From the NCBI GenBank assembly GCA_027475525.1, contig JAMWFC010000091.1, forward strand, positions 771,621 to 835,620: 64,000 nucleotides of DNA. Direction: 5' to 3'. Under the pieces are notes generated by a model. That model was not told the origin of the DNA. It saw only the letters and a list, made by a program, of their open reading frames with translations, and made no database searches. The stretch is from Macrolepiota albuminosa (taxonomy: Eukaryota; Basidiomycota; Agaricomycetes; Agaricales; Agaricaceae). Shown one piece after another: positions 1 to 11,270 of the stretch. Positions within the stretch are counted from its first letter, which is position 1; each line of letters begins with the position of its first letter. The translations under genes were made by a program, and so were the position numbers.

Positions 1-125
1 TTTCCACCACGCACTCTGGGGAGCAGAGTTCCAGGGGCATGAGCACATGCCCCACTGAGGCTAAGGCCTCACAACCCTGAAAGGATCATTGGGGTAAGCA
101 ACTGGAAGGGCACGCATACGTCAAC

Positions 126-1943
126 GTGCACTTCCCTGAGGATGCCCCAGGGGCTAACATCCCCTTTTTACCCGCAATACTGGTAGAGGGCCCGCCAGCC
201 CAACTCCCACAGTGTGTGTGGGCAATGGACCCATGGTCTGATAAGTCGGAGCCGGAGAGGCTGCCATCCCCGCCCTCCGATGACGATTGGTATGAGGAGC
301 CTGAAGAGGGTCGCATGGAATCCCCTGTGCCGCACAAGACGGCAGCACAACGTATGGCACGCGAACGGTGCAACAGCAATCGACAGGCCAAGATGGACCG
401 TCGGGCACAGAATAGCGCCAAGCGAGGAGCTGCCCTCCTCGAGCACAAAACCGGGCGCATCCCTGATGCGCTCACTGTTGTGATCTATCGAGATCACACT
501 ATTGAGCGCCAAAACTCATTCTTTGGCGCGGGGTTAGCTCCCCAATTCTATTGGTCGCCAATGACCAATACCATCTTTGTCAGGCAAGAAGCCTGCGCAG
601 CCAGGTCCTTCAAGACCAATAAAGAGGGCAACGCCGCGTCGACGCCCCACAACAGTAAGGTGTACCAAGTGGCACCTTGTGGGTTTCTCCGCAGTCCTCA
701 AGAAGTCTGCAGGCTTCACTCACTGGTTAACAACCAGTTTACGCCGATTTGTCAGCATCAGTTGGGCTATCTATTGCTCAACAAATTCAAGCGGGTGGCG
801 CTCAACTGCCACCCTACTGCCCAAGACAGAGCCATGTCTCACTTACTTGACGAGGTCGCGTATAGGACCATCACGGTACCCTTTGCGAGTCCAGAGGAGC
901 AGGAGAACATCCCGCGAATGATTGTGCCAACGCAGATCTATTGCTGCAAAGAGGGAGGGAGAATTGCCTTCGTCAGCCTTACTCTCCCTGATCCAAAGCA
1001 ACCATTTGCTTTGGACTACCTGGGCTCATATGCCCTCCTCTATGGACGTCCTGGGACGTCCAACGTATGGACCGGTCTGGCCATGGACCGTGCCATGTGC
1101 ATTCATTGGCGCAGCCTCTTTGAGTTTGCGCTTGTACGTGCCCTCAGTGCCAGCTGCCCCTCCAAGTCCATGGTACACAAGTACCTGGCCTATGTATTTG
1201 CAAGGCCAGGCCTCTACAAAGAGGCAGTCGCTGAGTACAAGGCGGCTACAGGGCAAGTCTTTGTGCTCCTCCACGCCGACGACCCTAACTTTGAGGCTCG
1301 GGCTGTGGACATCCTGGAAGCATTAGCTTCCGTGTTCACCACTTCGGACGCGTTACGCGTCCTTCTTCACAATCAAATTCTGGTCAGCTGGGCTGACCAT
1401 GCATACACCTATGGGGTCACCTACTTGGCCCACCTTTTCTTCAGCGACAGCCGGCTCTACAACGAGGCGGCCACTATCGACGACAAGAGGCTGCAACGCC
1501 TTGACCATTACGGTACACCCCAGTCCATCGCTCAGTGGGATGGGTGGCGCGAGGCCACCATTGGCAATTGACAATGCCTGATGCTCCAGCAGCAGGACAG
1601 TCATCGTGCTTACAACGACGCGCTCACCAAGGAGATGTACCTCCTCATCGGGCAAGACATTCATGCCCACAAGATCTGGACGTGCCAGTACCCGTCCGAC
1701 ACTGGGGATCTTCCTGATCCCCAACCACCTATCCCGGGGTCGATCATTGACCCCAATCTCACACTGTCCCCCCTCCGGGACTATGACGACTCCCTGCCAG
1801 TAGCAGGGCCTTTGGGCACCTCCTATGTGCCCGCACCCAAGGATGAACTCCTCGACTACGACATGGACGACGCGACTGCTGATCCATTCCAGGAGCCTGG
1901 GGACTCTCTCATTGCCCCCGTCCCTGACTTACCAATGGCCTGA
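126..1943 (+). pseudogene. Unrecognised ORF of an LTR element, one internal stop
   Basis: One reading frame runs from about 81 to 1943 and is broken only by a TGA at 1569-1571; the codons on both sides are in the same phase, so this is a single ~600-codon gene with a probable CGA-to-TGA change. The first in-frame ATG is at 225 (MDPWSDK); the frame stays open upstream to another TGA at 78-80 and may extend beyond the window. The N-terminal ~100 residues are acidic and then basic (a nucleocapsid-like or DNA-binding stretch); the middle is rich in Cys and aromatic residues, and the C-terminal ~90 residues are acidic and proline-rich. No protease, RT or integrase motif is visible. It ends 45 bp upstream of a G-run and a TG...CA terminal repeat, so I infer it is the cargo or gag-like gene of a non-autonomous LTR element. 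Function unknown. Confidence 0.6.
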
Positions 1944-1978
1944 CCATTGTATTATCTCAAGACCGTAGCTTGGTCTGA

Positions 1979-1988
1979 TTGGGGGGTG
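1979..1988 (+). promoter_or_regulatory. Polypurine tract of LTR element
   Basis: A TTGGGGGG run directly abuts the TGTAGCG start of the terminal repeat at 1989, as expected for plus-strand priming next to a 3' LTR. This orients the element left to right and ties the upstream ORF to the LTR. Confidence 0.5.
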
Positions 1989-2224
1989 TGTAGCGTAGTC
2001 CGCTATGTGGCGTTGGCCACATAGCTTTACTTACTGTAGTAGATATTATATTATAATTATTATAATATAATATTAATATATTAATTACCTTACCATATAT
2101 ATACGTACATGTGCTGCTTATTAAGCAGCTTATTTTGTGTTTATACTACATAGTCAATAGACCGGACTGGTCTGATTCTGTGCAGTGTGAACATTAAGCT
2201 CACAATTCCTGTAACTTCGTTACA
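1989..2224 (+). repeat. 3' LTR (TGTAGCG...TTACA family)
   Basis: A 236-bp repeat that begins TGTAGCGTAGTCC and ends CGTTACA. A diverged second copy lies at 58379-58615 with the same ends. The middle is very AT-rich (TTATATTATAATTATTATAA). It is immediately followed by decayed GypA pol sequence, so the element inserted into an older GypA copy; the left half of that copy would lie outside the window and the target duplication cannot be checked. Confidence 0.7.
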
Positions 2225-2745
2225 GTTGACGTCGCCAACAAAGCCTACTCCAGGTACGCCAACCCTCAATAGGAGGCCATGCCCAACTAGAGCCCTGGGA
2301 CCTTCATCTGGCTTGACCAATGCAATCTCTAAACAAGACGTCCCTCCATAAAGCTCAATGATAAGCATTTTGGCCCCTTCAGGATAACCCGGAAGGTGTC
2401 CTTGCACACCTATCACCTCGCCCTCCCTCCAGAGTTAAAAGAACTCCACTCTGTGTTCCACATCGGACTCCTCAAAAAGCACACCCCAGACCCCTTCTCT
2501 GGGCAACGCCCCAATCAGCCCCCCCTCTTTGAAGTAGATGACGAGTACCACTACGAAGTAGACTGCATCCTTGACTCCATACAATGGGCAGGCTATGGAC
2601 CAGAAGACGACACCTGGAAACCCTGGGCAAACCTGAAGGATGCCCCACTCCTCATCCTATCCCTGCTCCTCTGCCATACACCGCGCCTTCCAGGCCAATC
2701 CCACAGAACACCTCTTGTGTTGAAGGTGGCAGGACGCACACATTG
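2225..2745 (+). pseudogene. GypA pol relic: integrase C-terminus and chromodomain
   Basis: Aligns codon by codon with the C-terminal part of the intact GypA pol (24830-25335): a KAYSRYANP-like start, then [31 protein letters not shown] and [11 protein letters not shown]. It carries frameshifts and stops, and part of the chromodomain beta-sheet region is deleted compared with the intact copy (the [12 protein letters not shown] part is missing). Almost every CG of the intact copy is TG or CA here. Non-functional relic. Confidence 0.75.
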
Positions 2746-3350
2746 ACATATCCTTGTGAGACCCCACCACCAGCTCCTCAAAGATGTATAACACCCCCCG
2801 ACGAGCACACATCATGCACTATAAGACGTCAGCCAAATCCCAGACAAGGTCAAACAAGCTACTCACTGGACCAGCAGCCTCACACCAAGATTGTGTGGGG
2901 GGTCCTTGGTAGTGCCCCTGGGCCGCCATAATTTGCTCTGGCGTTGCCTGATCTTGAGGGACACGCTGCACCACAGGAACAGACCACACCTGTCCAATGC
3001 CCAACATCAGACAGTCAGAACGGGACACTGGAGGGCAAGAAGGGGAGGACATCAGAGGTGCCTGCAGGACTAAGGGGTGAAGAAACGGCCCAGGAAGGGA
3101 TGGCCTGGCTATCAGGGGTTGACTCAACAACCTGGACCTGGAGAGCTGCGGTAAAGAGACTGGAGGATGGGCCATGGACTCTGTGGAGAGGGATTGAGTA
3201 GGGGCCTATGCCTAGAGAGGAGCACTTATGGACAAGCTCACTGATCTGCCGGCAATCCTCCTGATGATTATACTCCGCCCAACTGGCCACAGAGTCATCC
3301 CTGACAGGAGGTGGGGTGGGAGAACGAAGAGGCGTAGTGGGGCATGACAT
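2593..3350 (-). pseudogene. Relic of the GypA antisense zinc-cluster gene
   Basis: Read on the minus strand this matches the antisense gene of the intact GypA (25555-27420). The start ATG (plus 3348-3350) is followed by the shared TPLRSPTPPP peptide; a middle exon has GIGQVWSVPVVQRVPQ (GVGQVWEVPVVQRIPQ in the intact copy); a GT-AG intron lies at 2819-2866 in the same phase 0 position. The next exon starts CMMCARRGV and reaches [11 protein letters not shown] with no stop, keeping five of six cysteines; the third is Tyr (TGC to TAC). A TGG-to-TAG stop follows shortly after. Its persistence in an old copy shows that the gene is an ancestral part of the family and not a one-off insertion. Confidence 0.65.
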
Positions 3351-3495
3351 GATGGCTAAAGGCGAAAAACAAAAAATTTTTTCAACCCCCAGCCTGGTTC
3401 AACTCCCATGAGGAAGATGCACAGCCACCACCAACTCCCATGGGGAAGCTCACAGCCACCGCCACTTTGAAGGGTCTCAGCGCTAGGGGGGGTGA

Positions 3496-4219
3496 TGTCA
3501 TGACTATTACCCATCCCACGTGAGTCTCAGCAATGCCCTCATCACCCCACCAAATAGCCAATGCTGGCGCCGCCCCAAGTCAGGCCCTGACCAACCCCCA
3601 ATGCCATGATGGGCCCTGGCCAATCTCCAATGCCACAACGGGCCCTGGCCAACCCCCAACACCAATAGGCCCTGACCGATCCCCCAGCACCACACCTGTA
3701 CCTGGACAATACAACACATAGGACCCACACCCAGGACTCATCTGAATGACCTGGACCTTGACCACCTAGAGTATTTAGCTCATAGCCAGTAACCTGTCTT
3801 GGTAGTCTTGATATTGCTATAACTCCCATCTCTATACTCTCTTGTCTGTCTTGTACCATCTACTCAATCCATCTTCTTACTCTCTCAAGTTTCCCGGTCC
3901 TCTAAGTCTCACTTTGATTTTCCCTCAGTCTTCCGGTTTCAGTCTCAGTCTCCCAGTCTTAGTCTCCTTCCCTGATCACCTCCCATTATCTTCCGCCCTA
4001 ACCAGCTCTGCCTCTCCCCGCATTCCGGACTTAGCCCGGGATCCTGCTCCACCCTACCCTACAAGTTCCAGTGCTCCATGTATTCCCAGAGCACCCTCAC
4101 ACCCCCACCAAAACTCCAGATCTTGTCTTCCATTGCCCGGAGATGCCCTGTAGACTTCTAGTCCGCCTAGTAAGGACCCGCTTGCCTCCGGAGGCCCCCG
4201 TTGTCAGCGGAACCTGACA
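3496..4219 (+). repeat. Decayed 3' LTR of GypA
   Basis: Starts TGTCATGACTATTACCC after a GGGGGGGTGA polypurine tract (3486-3495) and ends GGAACCTGACA. The block around GGTAGTCTTGATATTGCTATAA, the repeated TCTCCCGGTC-type motifs and the last ~60 bases match the 866-bp LTR of the intact copy, with heavy CG loss. Right flank starts CTCCTCAGC. No gene inside. Confidence 0.75.
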
Positions 4220-4690
4220 CTCCTCAGCAAGCATATATTTGCTGACTACAAACAGAAAGTCTACTGCTCTGACAGGATTGATTGATGCTTTTCTGGTCCA
4301 TTCAAAGTATTCTTGCTGCTTAGTCCTTGGTTTGTTGTTGATTACATCAAGGCTAGATAGTACAATGATGACATCATTGTTAAGGCACCCAAATGTATAT
4401 GGCTTGGAATAGTTGACATGTGAGAAGGTGGCATCAATGAACAGAAAAGTATACATCATTGGACTCTCAGTGAGCAATGACATGTTGAATTATCCTTCTC
4501 TGACACCCCAGAAGTCAACAGGCAAAACTACTCTTGTTGATGTGCTAGCCCTTGGACTAGGTTTGGAGTTTCCAGCAGTTGTCAAAGAGGATGTGCAAGA
4601 CATTATGCCAACTCAAGGATTCAGTCATAGATATGTGGACTCACTGAAAATGCAGCAAGTTATACTAGTTGTGCATCTGGACAAAGAAAA
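4220..4690. other. Unassigned, decayed sequence
   Basis: Short open stretches exist on both strands (minus 4483-4219 and plus 4413-4760), and one contains a GKTTL string, but I see no consistent domain, start or splice structure. It may be the 5' part of the relic gene that follows, or older transposon debris. Confidence 0.3.
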
Positions 4691-5871
4691 GGAAGACAAA
4701 AACTGTTCCATATTGCATTTTGGGACCTGGGACGACATGTTTTGCAACTTTTACATTTGAGCGATATAGAATAGAGCTCTCACGTATGGAACCTGGTACG
4801 CATCTGCTTCAGGAAGTAGACAAGAGATATGCTTATGCTCAAATCGCAGACGACAATCATGATCATATGGACCAAGTACGAGATCTTTGTCCTCCAACAT
4901 GAGTCAGCGTCATTGTGAAAAAGAAATGCTCGTACATGTAGTAGGGGTGTTCTGTTGAAGTAAATTGATAGGCTGTTGTATCTGTTTGGAAGGGTCGGTG
5001 TTGTTGATCATAGGGACAGATTGACACAAACTCTGAAGCATTAACCACTAATGCGATATAGCAAATTTGTTGAGATTGGACAAGTTCACTCACCTAGTCC
5101 AGAACCTGACCAAACGTTGGTAGAAACCTGTGAAGACTAAAAATACCAGCTTACCAAGTTGGATTAAAGAATTGCTGCTTCCAGGGAACCAGTTGGCCTT
5201 TGTCTCTGCCTACAATCTCTTCGTATATGATATAGGTACAATGACCAAAGATCAACCTATCAACCCCGTAATTTACCAGATTCCACAGATTCCATCAGAA
5301 CTGTGATAGGCATCATTTGACGGTTATGGGAATCATGTATTTGAACATCTTCACACCATTCAGGACAATGGCGCCTTTATTCTTGTTTTGGCTTCCAGAC
5401 AGATCATTTACCATCTAGTGATTCCTCACAACGTTGAGTATCTACCACATCTTGCATGATATATGGATGTTACTCACAAATATTGCCTGTATACGGCTGG
5501 AACACACAATGCGCTTATGGAGAAACATCATTCGGTCCTAGTCAAAATCGGCACTACAAATCATCCACATCGAGACGTTGTCACCACACATCAAATCAAC
5601 GTTTCTTCGGATCTTCAATCGTTCTATTGCATGGTATCTATTGATCCACTCAATCGAGGACATTGGACGCATCATAATTAAGGACCGCCATAAAATCTTC
5701 ATTTTTGACACCTCTAGATTTCCTGACATAACCACCCTCAGCTGTCTTTTCACCTACGTCGAGACACTTGAGGATTTACCTTCGTTCTACTTCTACAATC
5801 GGCAATCCTGTGACGAACGGACGTCTCAGATGTGCGCGAGGAAGGTCGCGGTCGCAGGTAAGCGACCATGA
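4690..5871 (+). pseudogene. Relic of a host-like gene, possibly F-box/WD type
   Basis: From about 5170 one frame reads LLPGNQLAFVSAYNLFVYDI, then TMTKDQPINPVIYQIPQIPSE, then stops (TGA TAG at 5306-5311, TGA at 5458) inside otherwise protein-like sequence, up to a TAA at about 5680. A second frame continues with IIIKDRHKIFIFDTSRFPDI to 5871. The repeating pattern of beta-strand-like segments ending in 'V/I-Y/F-D-I/T' resembles the C-terminal halves of large agaricomycete F-box protein families; that is recognition from memory and not proof. Several CGA-to-TGA type stops and at least one frameshift make it non-functional. No F-box itself is visible. Confidence 0.35.
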
Positions 5872-6650
5872 AATCTCGGCCTAGTCCACGCGGGGAACTG
5901 GAGTCCAACGAGACAAGTTTTATTGAGTACTGTAAGGACAAAGTAATGTAATAATGCTCAACTGGAGTTCACCAAGAGAAGTTGAACTCCATGCGAGCGA
6001 TTGGATCCGAATATCTCCAGAAATTTGTAAATATTAGTGCTCGTGGGTAAGATATAAGATTAAGGAATACAGGTGAGCACTTTCGTCATCCTGATGCACT
6101 CGAAATAGGTATAATAGAGATGTAACTAGACAGAATAATTGTGGTTCAATATATCTCCAAGTTTCTGGTTCCCGGCGTTGTTTGGTCTGCGTTTCTCACT
6201 ATGTCGTGTTGAGGCTGTCTCACGGTATGGTTGCTTCCAGAGCTGTCTCGACGCTTCGTAACCAACTACCGAAGAGTCTCGGTGACTGTCTGTTGACTAT
6301 TCGACTTGCTAGCACCTGGCTTTCAGCGTTCAGTGTTGACCATTTATCGCCTTCAAACTATCTGTCTTTGTTCTCATTCCCTCATTCCTCGCAAGCTTAC
6401 CTGAGTTATCTTCGAGTCGTATGTTATCCTCAGTCTATCCATACGCCGTTACTCTGAAAACAATCAACTCCCTACGAGTTCCATGCCATCTCCCTACTAC
6501 ACCGTCATACTGCCACTTGGTTGAAGTTTTATACCCATTCTCTTCTTGAATACACTTTTCCTTTCCTTCAATCACTCAGCTACTTCAACTGTACCTGTAA
6601 TCCGCATGAAGGTCAAGTACTGCAAATAGGGTAGTCAAGGTAGCTAACCT
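5872..6650. other. Intergenic sequence, nothing recognised
   Basis: Mixed-composition sequence without a convincing gene. An open frame at 6182-6457 has low-complexity Ser/Leu content, no homology I recognise and sits between a relic and the 3' end of a convergent gene; I treat it as chance. Confidence 0.4.
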
Positions 6651-7294
6651 TTAATCGAAGAATCTGGCGCCAGATTCATCAGGAACAAAATAACCATCGA
6701 TCTGCTTAGTCTCTGCGACGAACGAATCGAACATGCCAAGAGAACCTTCTTCAAGGTAACCTTCTATTTGCAGAACCCTTACGAGACCTCGAACCCATGT
6801 CTGACATCCACATCCGGCCTCGTTGTTTTCGAATTTTGCGAGTCCGTGCTTTTCAATCAAGTCATAGACATGTTGTGTTGTCAAGCCATTCTTTACCGGC
6901 CTTTCCCATGCTTCCAGCTCTTCCCCAACTTTGTTAGATTTCCAGTATTCCTTAGACCGAAACCTGTCATGTGGTCAGGTTTCAATCAACAATACATAGC
7001 TGGACACCTTGCTGGATATTAATGACTCGATCTGCGACGGAATCCTTGTAAGTGTCGAAGATGACGCTTCGCTTAACATTATGGGTGGTTGTATAGGCTC
7101 CAGAAGCCCTCCTGTGATGGGTTATAAGTTACTCTACATGGTAAATATGGTCCGAACCAGTGTAAGAGCGCTACACCGAATTCTGGCACCGTGTCATATT
7201 GCGGGATGAGACAGACAAGAAATTTTGTGATTTCCACGCCACGGTCTTGGTGTTCCCACTCATCGGTTTGAATCGGGTTCGGTTTTTGTGACAT
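6651..7294 (-). CDS. Small hypothetical protein, DUF7770-like (tentative)
   Basis: Minus-strand gene with at least two exons. The first exon begins at an ATG at 7294 (MSQKPNPIQTDEWEH) and reads FGVALLHWFGPYLP; the frame stops at 7078, so an intron or a mutation lies between about 7085 and 6960. The last exon reads ELEAWERPVKNGLTTQHVYD, then GCGCQTWVRGLVRVLQIEGY, and ends at a stop at 6651-6653. The pattern 'PxxGVxxxHW' followed by a C-terminal 'GCxxWxxxLVxxLxxxGYL' is typical of a multi-copy basidiomycete family that I believe is catalogued as DUF7770; the identifier is from memory. Function unknown. Composition is normal and no stops fall inside the last exon, so it may be a living gene. The exact splice sites are not resolved. 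Confidence 0.45.
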
Positions 7295-8034
7295 CGATGC
7301 GATGGTTGAGGTTGGATTATCTGGACAAATCAAGAATTGGACGTACGATAGTAAATATAAATCGGCAGCTGCCGCGTGGCAGGAAGATGACTTGAGAAAA
7401 TTCGGGGTTTTGTCGGATACTACGGAGGACTGAGACGTGTTTTTCAGGGATAGCGTTGAGCAGATTTCTATGGCCAATGAAATCTATCGATCATCCTGCT
7501 GTCCACAGGGGCGTCTCCTATGCATCCCACCGCGACTCGAGTATCGGGGAGCAGCATCTATCGGATGAGCGTATAAAAAGAAACTAGAGTTTGTTACGTG
7601 CGAAGACAGGCAGTGGTGTGTACTCATGAGGTAGATATATGCCTATCCTTGTTCATGAGCTGACTGACATCCTAGGAGTAAATGGAAGGTTCTTTAGACT
7701 GATCGGCGGTACTGAGAGGCCCAGTGGTGTATGATTGCGAGTGTGGGCGCGGTGCCTACAAGGAACAGTGAGTGCCAACTGAGCCACCATACTGCGCCTA
7801 CATCTGGTAAAATCAGATGCCACGGGCATAAAAAAGCAGAAAGACAATGTATAAGGATAGGAAAAAGGCATTGAAATGTAGGTCTGCAAAAAAGGAGGTC
7901 GGGATGTTTGATGGTCACACCATAATGTAACAATAGACTTCTTCTGATGTGAATCCAGTTGCTCATCATAGAGGCAGACAATAAGAATAAGAGTTCTAGA
8001 AAGTCTCCAATATACTCTAGAAAACGCTGGAACC
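7295..8034. other. Unassigned sequence left of LTR-like repeats
   Basis: Contains a TATAAA-type box (about 7572, plus strand) and long minus-strand open frames of low credibility (8081-7653). No known domain seen. The part after about 7680 may belong to the terminal repeat that follows, since AATAAG and AGTTCTAGAAAG at 7980-8000 resemble the bases preceding the next copy. Confidence 0.3.
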
Positions 8035-8595
8035 TGTAAGCGTGAGTCGAAAACTGCAGACTCGGGGGGACGACTCACCAAAACACCAAGCCCAAGCTGT
8101 GTAGTAACAAGCCATCAGCCAAGAGGGAAGTGCGCAGCGAGAAAACCACAGCAGCAACAGCCAAGGGTAGCAGTGCTCCGCAAAAGAGCCAAGATCTCGC
8201 ACTGGGTTAAGCCCCATCAGATCGTGAAGTCATCCAGCCCGACGCAAACTTCGACTCGGTCGCAACTCGTTCAATCCTCGTTGACAAACGTTCCAGCACA
8301 GTCTGCCGCGGCTGCGAGACAATGGAGCTAGGACTAGGGGAAAGACTAGGAGGAAGGCAGCTGAGAAGACGAAGCCGAGGGAACGGTTTTGCCAAAGAAA
8401 ATAATGGATAAAACAAAAACCATTATCCACGAGCCAGATGACGGCGAAGCAATAACCGAGTGCCCAGAAATGGTTACGCGTAGTGATACGTCTGTCTCAA
8501 AGCAGAGACAGAAACTGAGGAAAAAGGACGACAAATATATAAAACACTAGTTTTATTGAAAAGTCCTAAAAAGTCCATACAAGATAGCTGAAAGC
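8035..8595 (+). repeat. LTR-like repeat, GypC family, truncated copy
   Basis: Starts TGTAAGCGTGAGTCGAAAAC and shares order and wording with the copies at 8596 and 12311 over the first ~80 bases, including the bases just before the start (CGCTGGAACC versus AGCTGAAAGC and GCTGAAAAC). The rest (8120-8595) is GC-normal with no gene. Boundaries are approximate. Confidence 0.35.
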
Positions 8596-9350
8596 TGTAA
8601 GCACTTGTAACGGTCGAAAACCGTAGACCGGGACGCACGCACCTCAGGACACCAACCAGCACACCACCGGACAACCCAGCCAGCACCCGAAACGACGAAG
8701 TCTACGATATAACGGCAGACACGGCAGGGTTTGATGGCGATACGATCACGGCCAAAACCCTGAGATCGATCCCATCAAACGATCATGAACCGATCATGAT
8801 CGAAGACTCGACACACCCGTTGTCAATTCCCTACCCACATCACCGTTCACTCTAAACCTACACCACCGATCCCACTGCAAAAGCGACAACCGGAAGCGCC
8901 AGGAAAAGAGCAGAGAAGCTGGGAGCAGAAGAGAGGAAAGGAGGGAAAAAGAGAACAAGGTTTAGCCGACAAAACAGTGGGGAAACATTTAGCCTCACTA
9001 CCAAGTGATGGCAACGCGGCCACCACGGCCCAGACCCAGCAACCACGTCGACCCAAATGCCCAGCACCGGTAGCAGGTCGAAGCTGGCTAAACACGCCAG
9101 TACGACACGGTCCGTGCACGATGAAATGGTATAAGAAGGGTGGAATTTGGGGAGAGTCGGGCAAGTAATCAACTTGCCACGGCTCGGAGTCCCCAGGGAG
9201 TGGACGTCTTAGGTCTATGAGCGACTAGATTTACTTCGGGTTAGTAATAATACTATTTGGCCCAATTTCGAGTGCACTTTTAAGTCATTCTTAATAAATC
9301 AATTAAAATTATTATCTACCCTTTTACAAAGTGCGCGTGCGTGTCAACAC
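8596..9350 (+). repeat. LTR-like repeat, GypC family, CpG-rich copy
   Basis: Starts TGTAAGCACTTGTAACGG. A promoter-like block sits near 9128 (GGTATAAGAAGGG) and is followed by GGCTCGGAGTCCCCAGGGAG and CTTAGG. The same succession of blocks occurs at 12311-12985 in an AT-shifted copy. The end is uncertain; similarity fades near GTGTCAACA (about 9349). It carries many CG dinucleotides, so it is younger than the other copy. Confidence 0.4.
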
Positions 9351-9469
9351 TTGCCCCACGTACTCTGTGGAATTGAGACAGTTGAAATATATTTAAAAGT
9401 CCAGTTCAGATTCCATTTTGAACTACTTTACAATAAAGTAAACTACACAATTTCGCATCAGTAGACACC

Positions 9470-9546
9470 ACGGCTAAACATGCTGTCGTATCGTGGTCTG
9501 TGCATGAAGGAAATAGGTATAAAAGGAGAGGGATTTTGGCAAAGCT
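9470..9546 (+). repeat. Fragment of the same LTR (TATA region)
   Basis: CTAAACATGCTGTCG...GGTCTGTGCATGA...GGTATAAAAGGAG repeats the promoter block seen at 9087-9160 and 12770-12830. It is cut off abruptly by inverted GypA pol sequence at about 9547. Confidence 0.4.
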
Positions 9547-10253
9547 CAGGGCATAAATATATCTGTCCCAGAGGAGCATCTTGTCATCCAGGGAGAAAGT
9601 GCAGGAGGAATTGGGTGGCTGTTCATCAGGGAAAGTATTCTGGGAGTCATGCTGGATGTCTCAGATCTGTCTCAGAATTCCTTCTTTGTTCAAGATCAAT
9701 ACCACATTTAGATGCTTGGGAGGGATCACCATGCAGTGATTAAAGGTGTTTTGCTCTGCTTCAAAGGACTACTCAGAATAGATGTCTGGTTGCTGGGTGA
9801 AGGCATCTGGCTTGGATCTCAGTTGTCCTGAGAGGTAGTGGATGGTGAAGTCATACTCTGAGAGGACCTCAGACCATTGGGCCTGTCAGCAGCTGAGGAG
9901 CTTGGTGGTCATGAAGTACTGGAGATTTTTGTGGTCTGAGTAGACTTGGATCTGATAAGGGGTGCCTTTGAGGTAGGCTTGCCACTGCTTGAAAGCCTCG
10001 ACAATTATGAGGAGCTCCTTATTGTAAATATCATAGTTGAGCTTGGCTAGGATTGTTGAAGGCCATGGGGCAGAACTCCTGGTTGTCTGATTCCATCTGT
10101 GAGAGGATGCTGGCAATAGAATAGTCAGAGGCATTGCATTCCAGGACAACTGAAAGGGAGGGATCATAGTGTCAGAGGATTGGAGCTGAAGTGAAGGCTT
10201 CCTTAAGTATTTAGAATGTGCTCTGGCACTTACTGTCCCAATTTTAGGGGATG
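9547..10253 (-). pseudogene. Inverted GypA pol fragment: RNase H and spacer
   Basis: On the minus strand this follows GypA pol from the end of RT (about codon 770) through RNase H to the linker before integrase: LNYDIYNKELLIIVEAFKQW, YSDHKNLQYFMTTKLLS, then TFSLDDKMLLWD. In the intact copy these read [20 protein letters not shown] and [17 protein letters not shown]. Several stops and CG losses are present. It lies in opposite orientation to the neighbouring integrase relic, so it is a separate rearranged or inserted piece. Confidence 0.7.
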
Positions 10254-10255
10254 TC

Positions 10256-11270
10256 ATGGTTCATCTCATTCCAGTGAGAACAATGATGACAGCTGCAGAC
10301 TTGTCATGGATCTATCTTAAGGAGATAGTACACCTCCATGGATTGCCCAGCCTCATTGTGAGTAATCAAGATGCTAAGTCTACTTCCAAAATAGTGGAAG
10401 GAACTCCACAAGCTGCTAAGAGCAAAATTGCTCATGTCAACATTGTTTCATCCACAAACAGATGGACAAACTAAACATGCAGATAGAAATGTCATACAGA
10501 TACTGTGAGTGTTTGTACACACTGATAAAAGGACTAGGTGAATTGATGCCCACTTGTGAAATTTGTGATCAACACAGGTATATCAGAAACTACTGAGTAT
10601 TCACCTTTTGAACTCAATAGTGGCTACATGCCATCTATGATTTGTAAACTTTGCACTAATAAAGTCATCTACATGGGAGTCAAGCAGTTCACATGCAATG
10701 TGCTGAGGAACTTAGCAGATGCCCATGATGCAATTATAGAATGACACATATGGCAGACAAAACATGTGAATAATTGCAGACATGACAAACCAGGCATTGA
10801 AAAAGGGAGTCTGGTATATTTGTCCATAAAGAATCTGAAGTTGCTGAAAGGCAGAGTAAGTAAGTTGTGCCCTAAGTGGATTGGACCATATAGAGTTCTC
10901 AAAGCTGAACTCCACATATCAAACTACATGCTGGAAATGCCTCCTGCACTTCAAGCACACAGAATTGTCTTCAAGTTTCATGTGTCACTGTTGTGACCAT
11001 ACATGGCCAGTAGTGATGCGCTATTCCTGAATTGCACAATGCTAGAGCCATATGACTTTGGGACTGGTAATGACCAGGAATGGTTCATAGATGACCTTAT
11101 AAGTCATTGCTGAACAGCAGATGGACACCTCAAATTTGAGGTGAGATGGAGTTTAAGTGATACCACCTGGGAACTGCTGGCAAACTGCAAAGATCTTGCA
11201 GTGCTAGACCAATACCTAGAGCGGCAGGGCATGAAATGCCCTCAACAGCTGGCAAAATGCACATAGAGTG
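10256..11270 (+). pseudogene. GypC pol relic: integrase and chromodomain
   Basis: Plus-strand pieces of a second chromodomain gypsy family: an integrase core piece (EIVHLHGLPSLIVSNQDAK), the post-core region (TGISETTEYSPFELNSGYMP), the GPY/F-like module (LCPKWIGPYRVLKAELHISN followed by RIVFKFHVSLL) and a chromodomain-like tail (LKFEVRWSLSDTTWELLANC). Several stops and frameshifts occur. The GPY motif and chromodomain place it in the chromovirus group. The sequence differs clearly from GypA and GypB. It lies upstream of an LTR-like repeat at 12311, which could be its own 3' LTR. Confidence 0.65.

Noticed and set aside
2001..2120. AT-rich palindromic core of the LTR as a replication origin
   Set aside because: The same core occurs in the second LTR copy at 58379 and is explained as part of the terminal repeat.
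4413..4760. P-loop ATPase suggested by GKTTL
   Set aside because: Single short motif without Walker B or fold context in a decayed stretch.
6182..6457. Plus ORF between two gene relics
   Set aside because: No homology, Ser/Leu-rich, no splice partners; likely chance.
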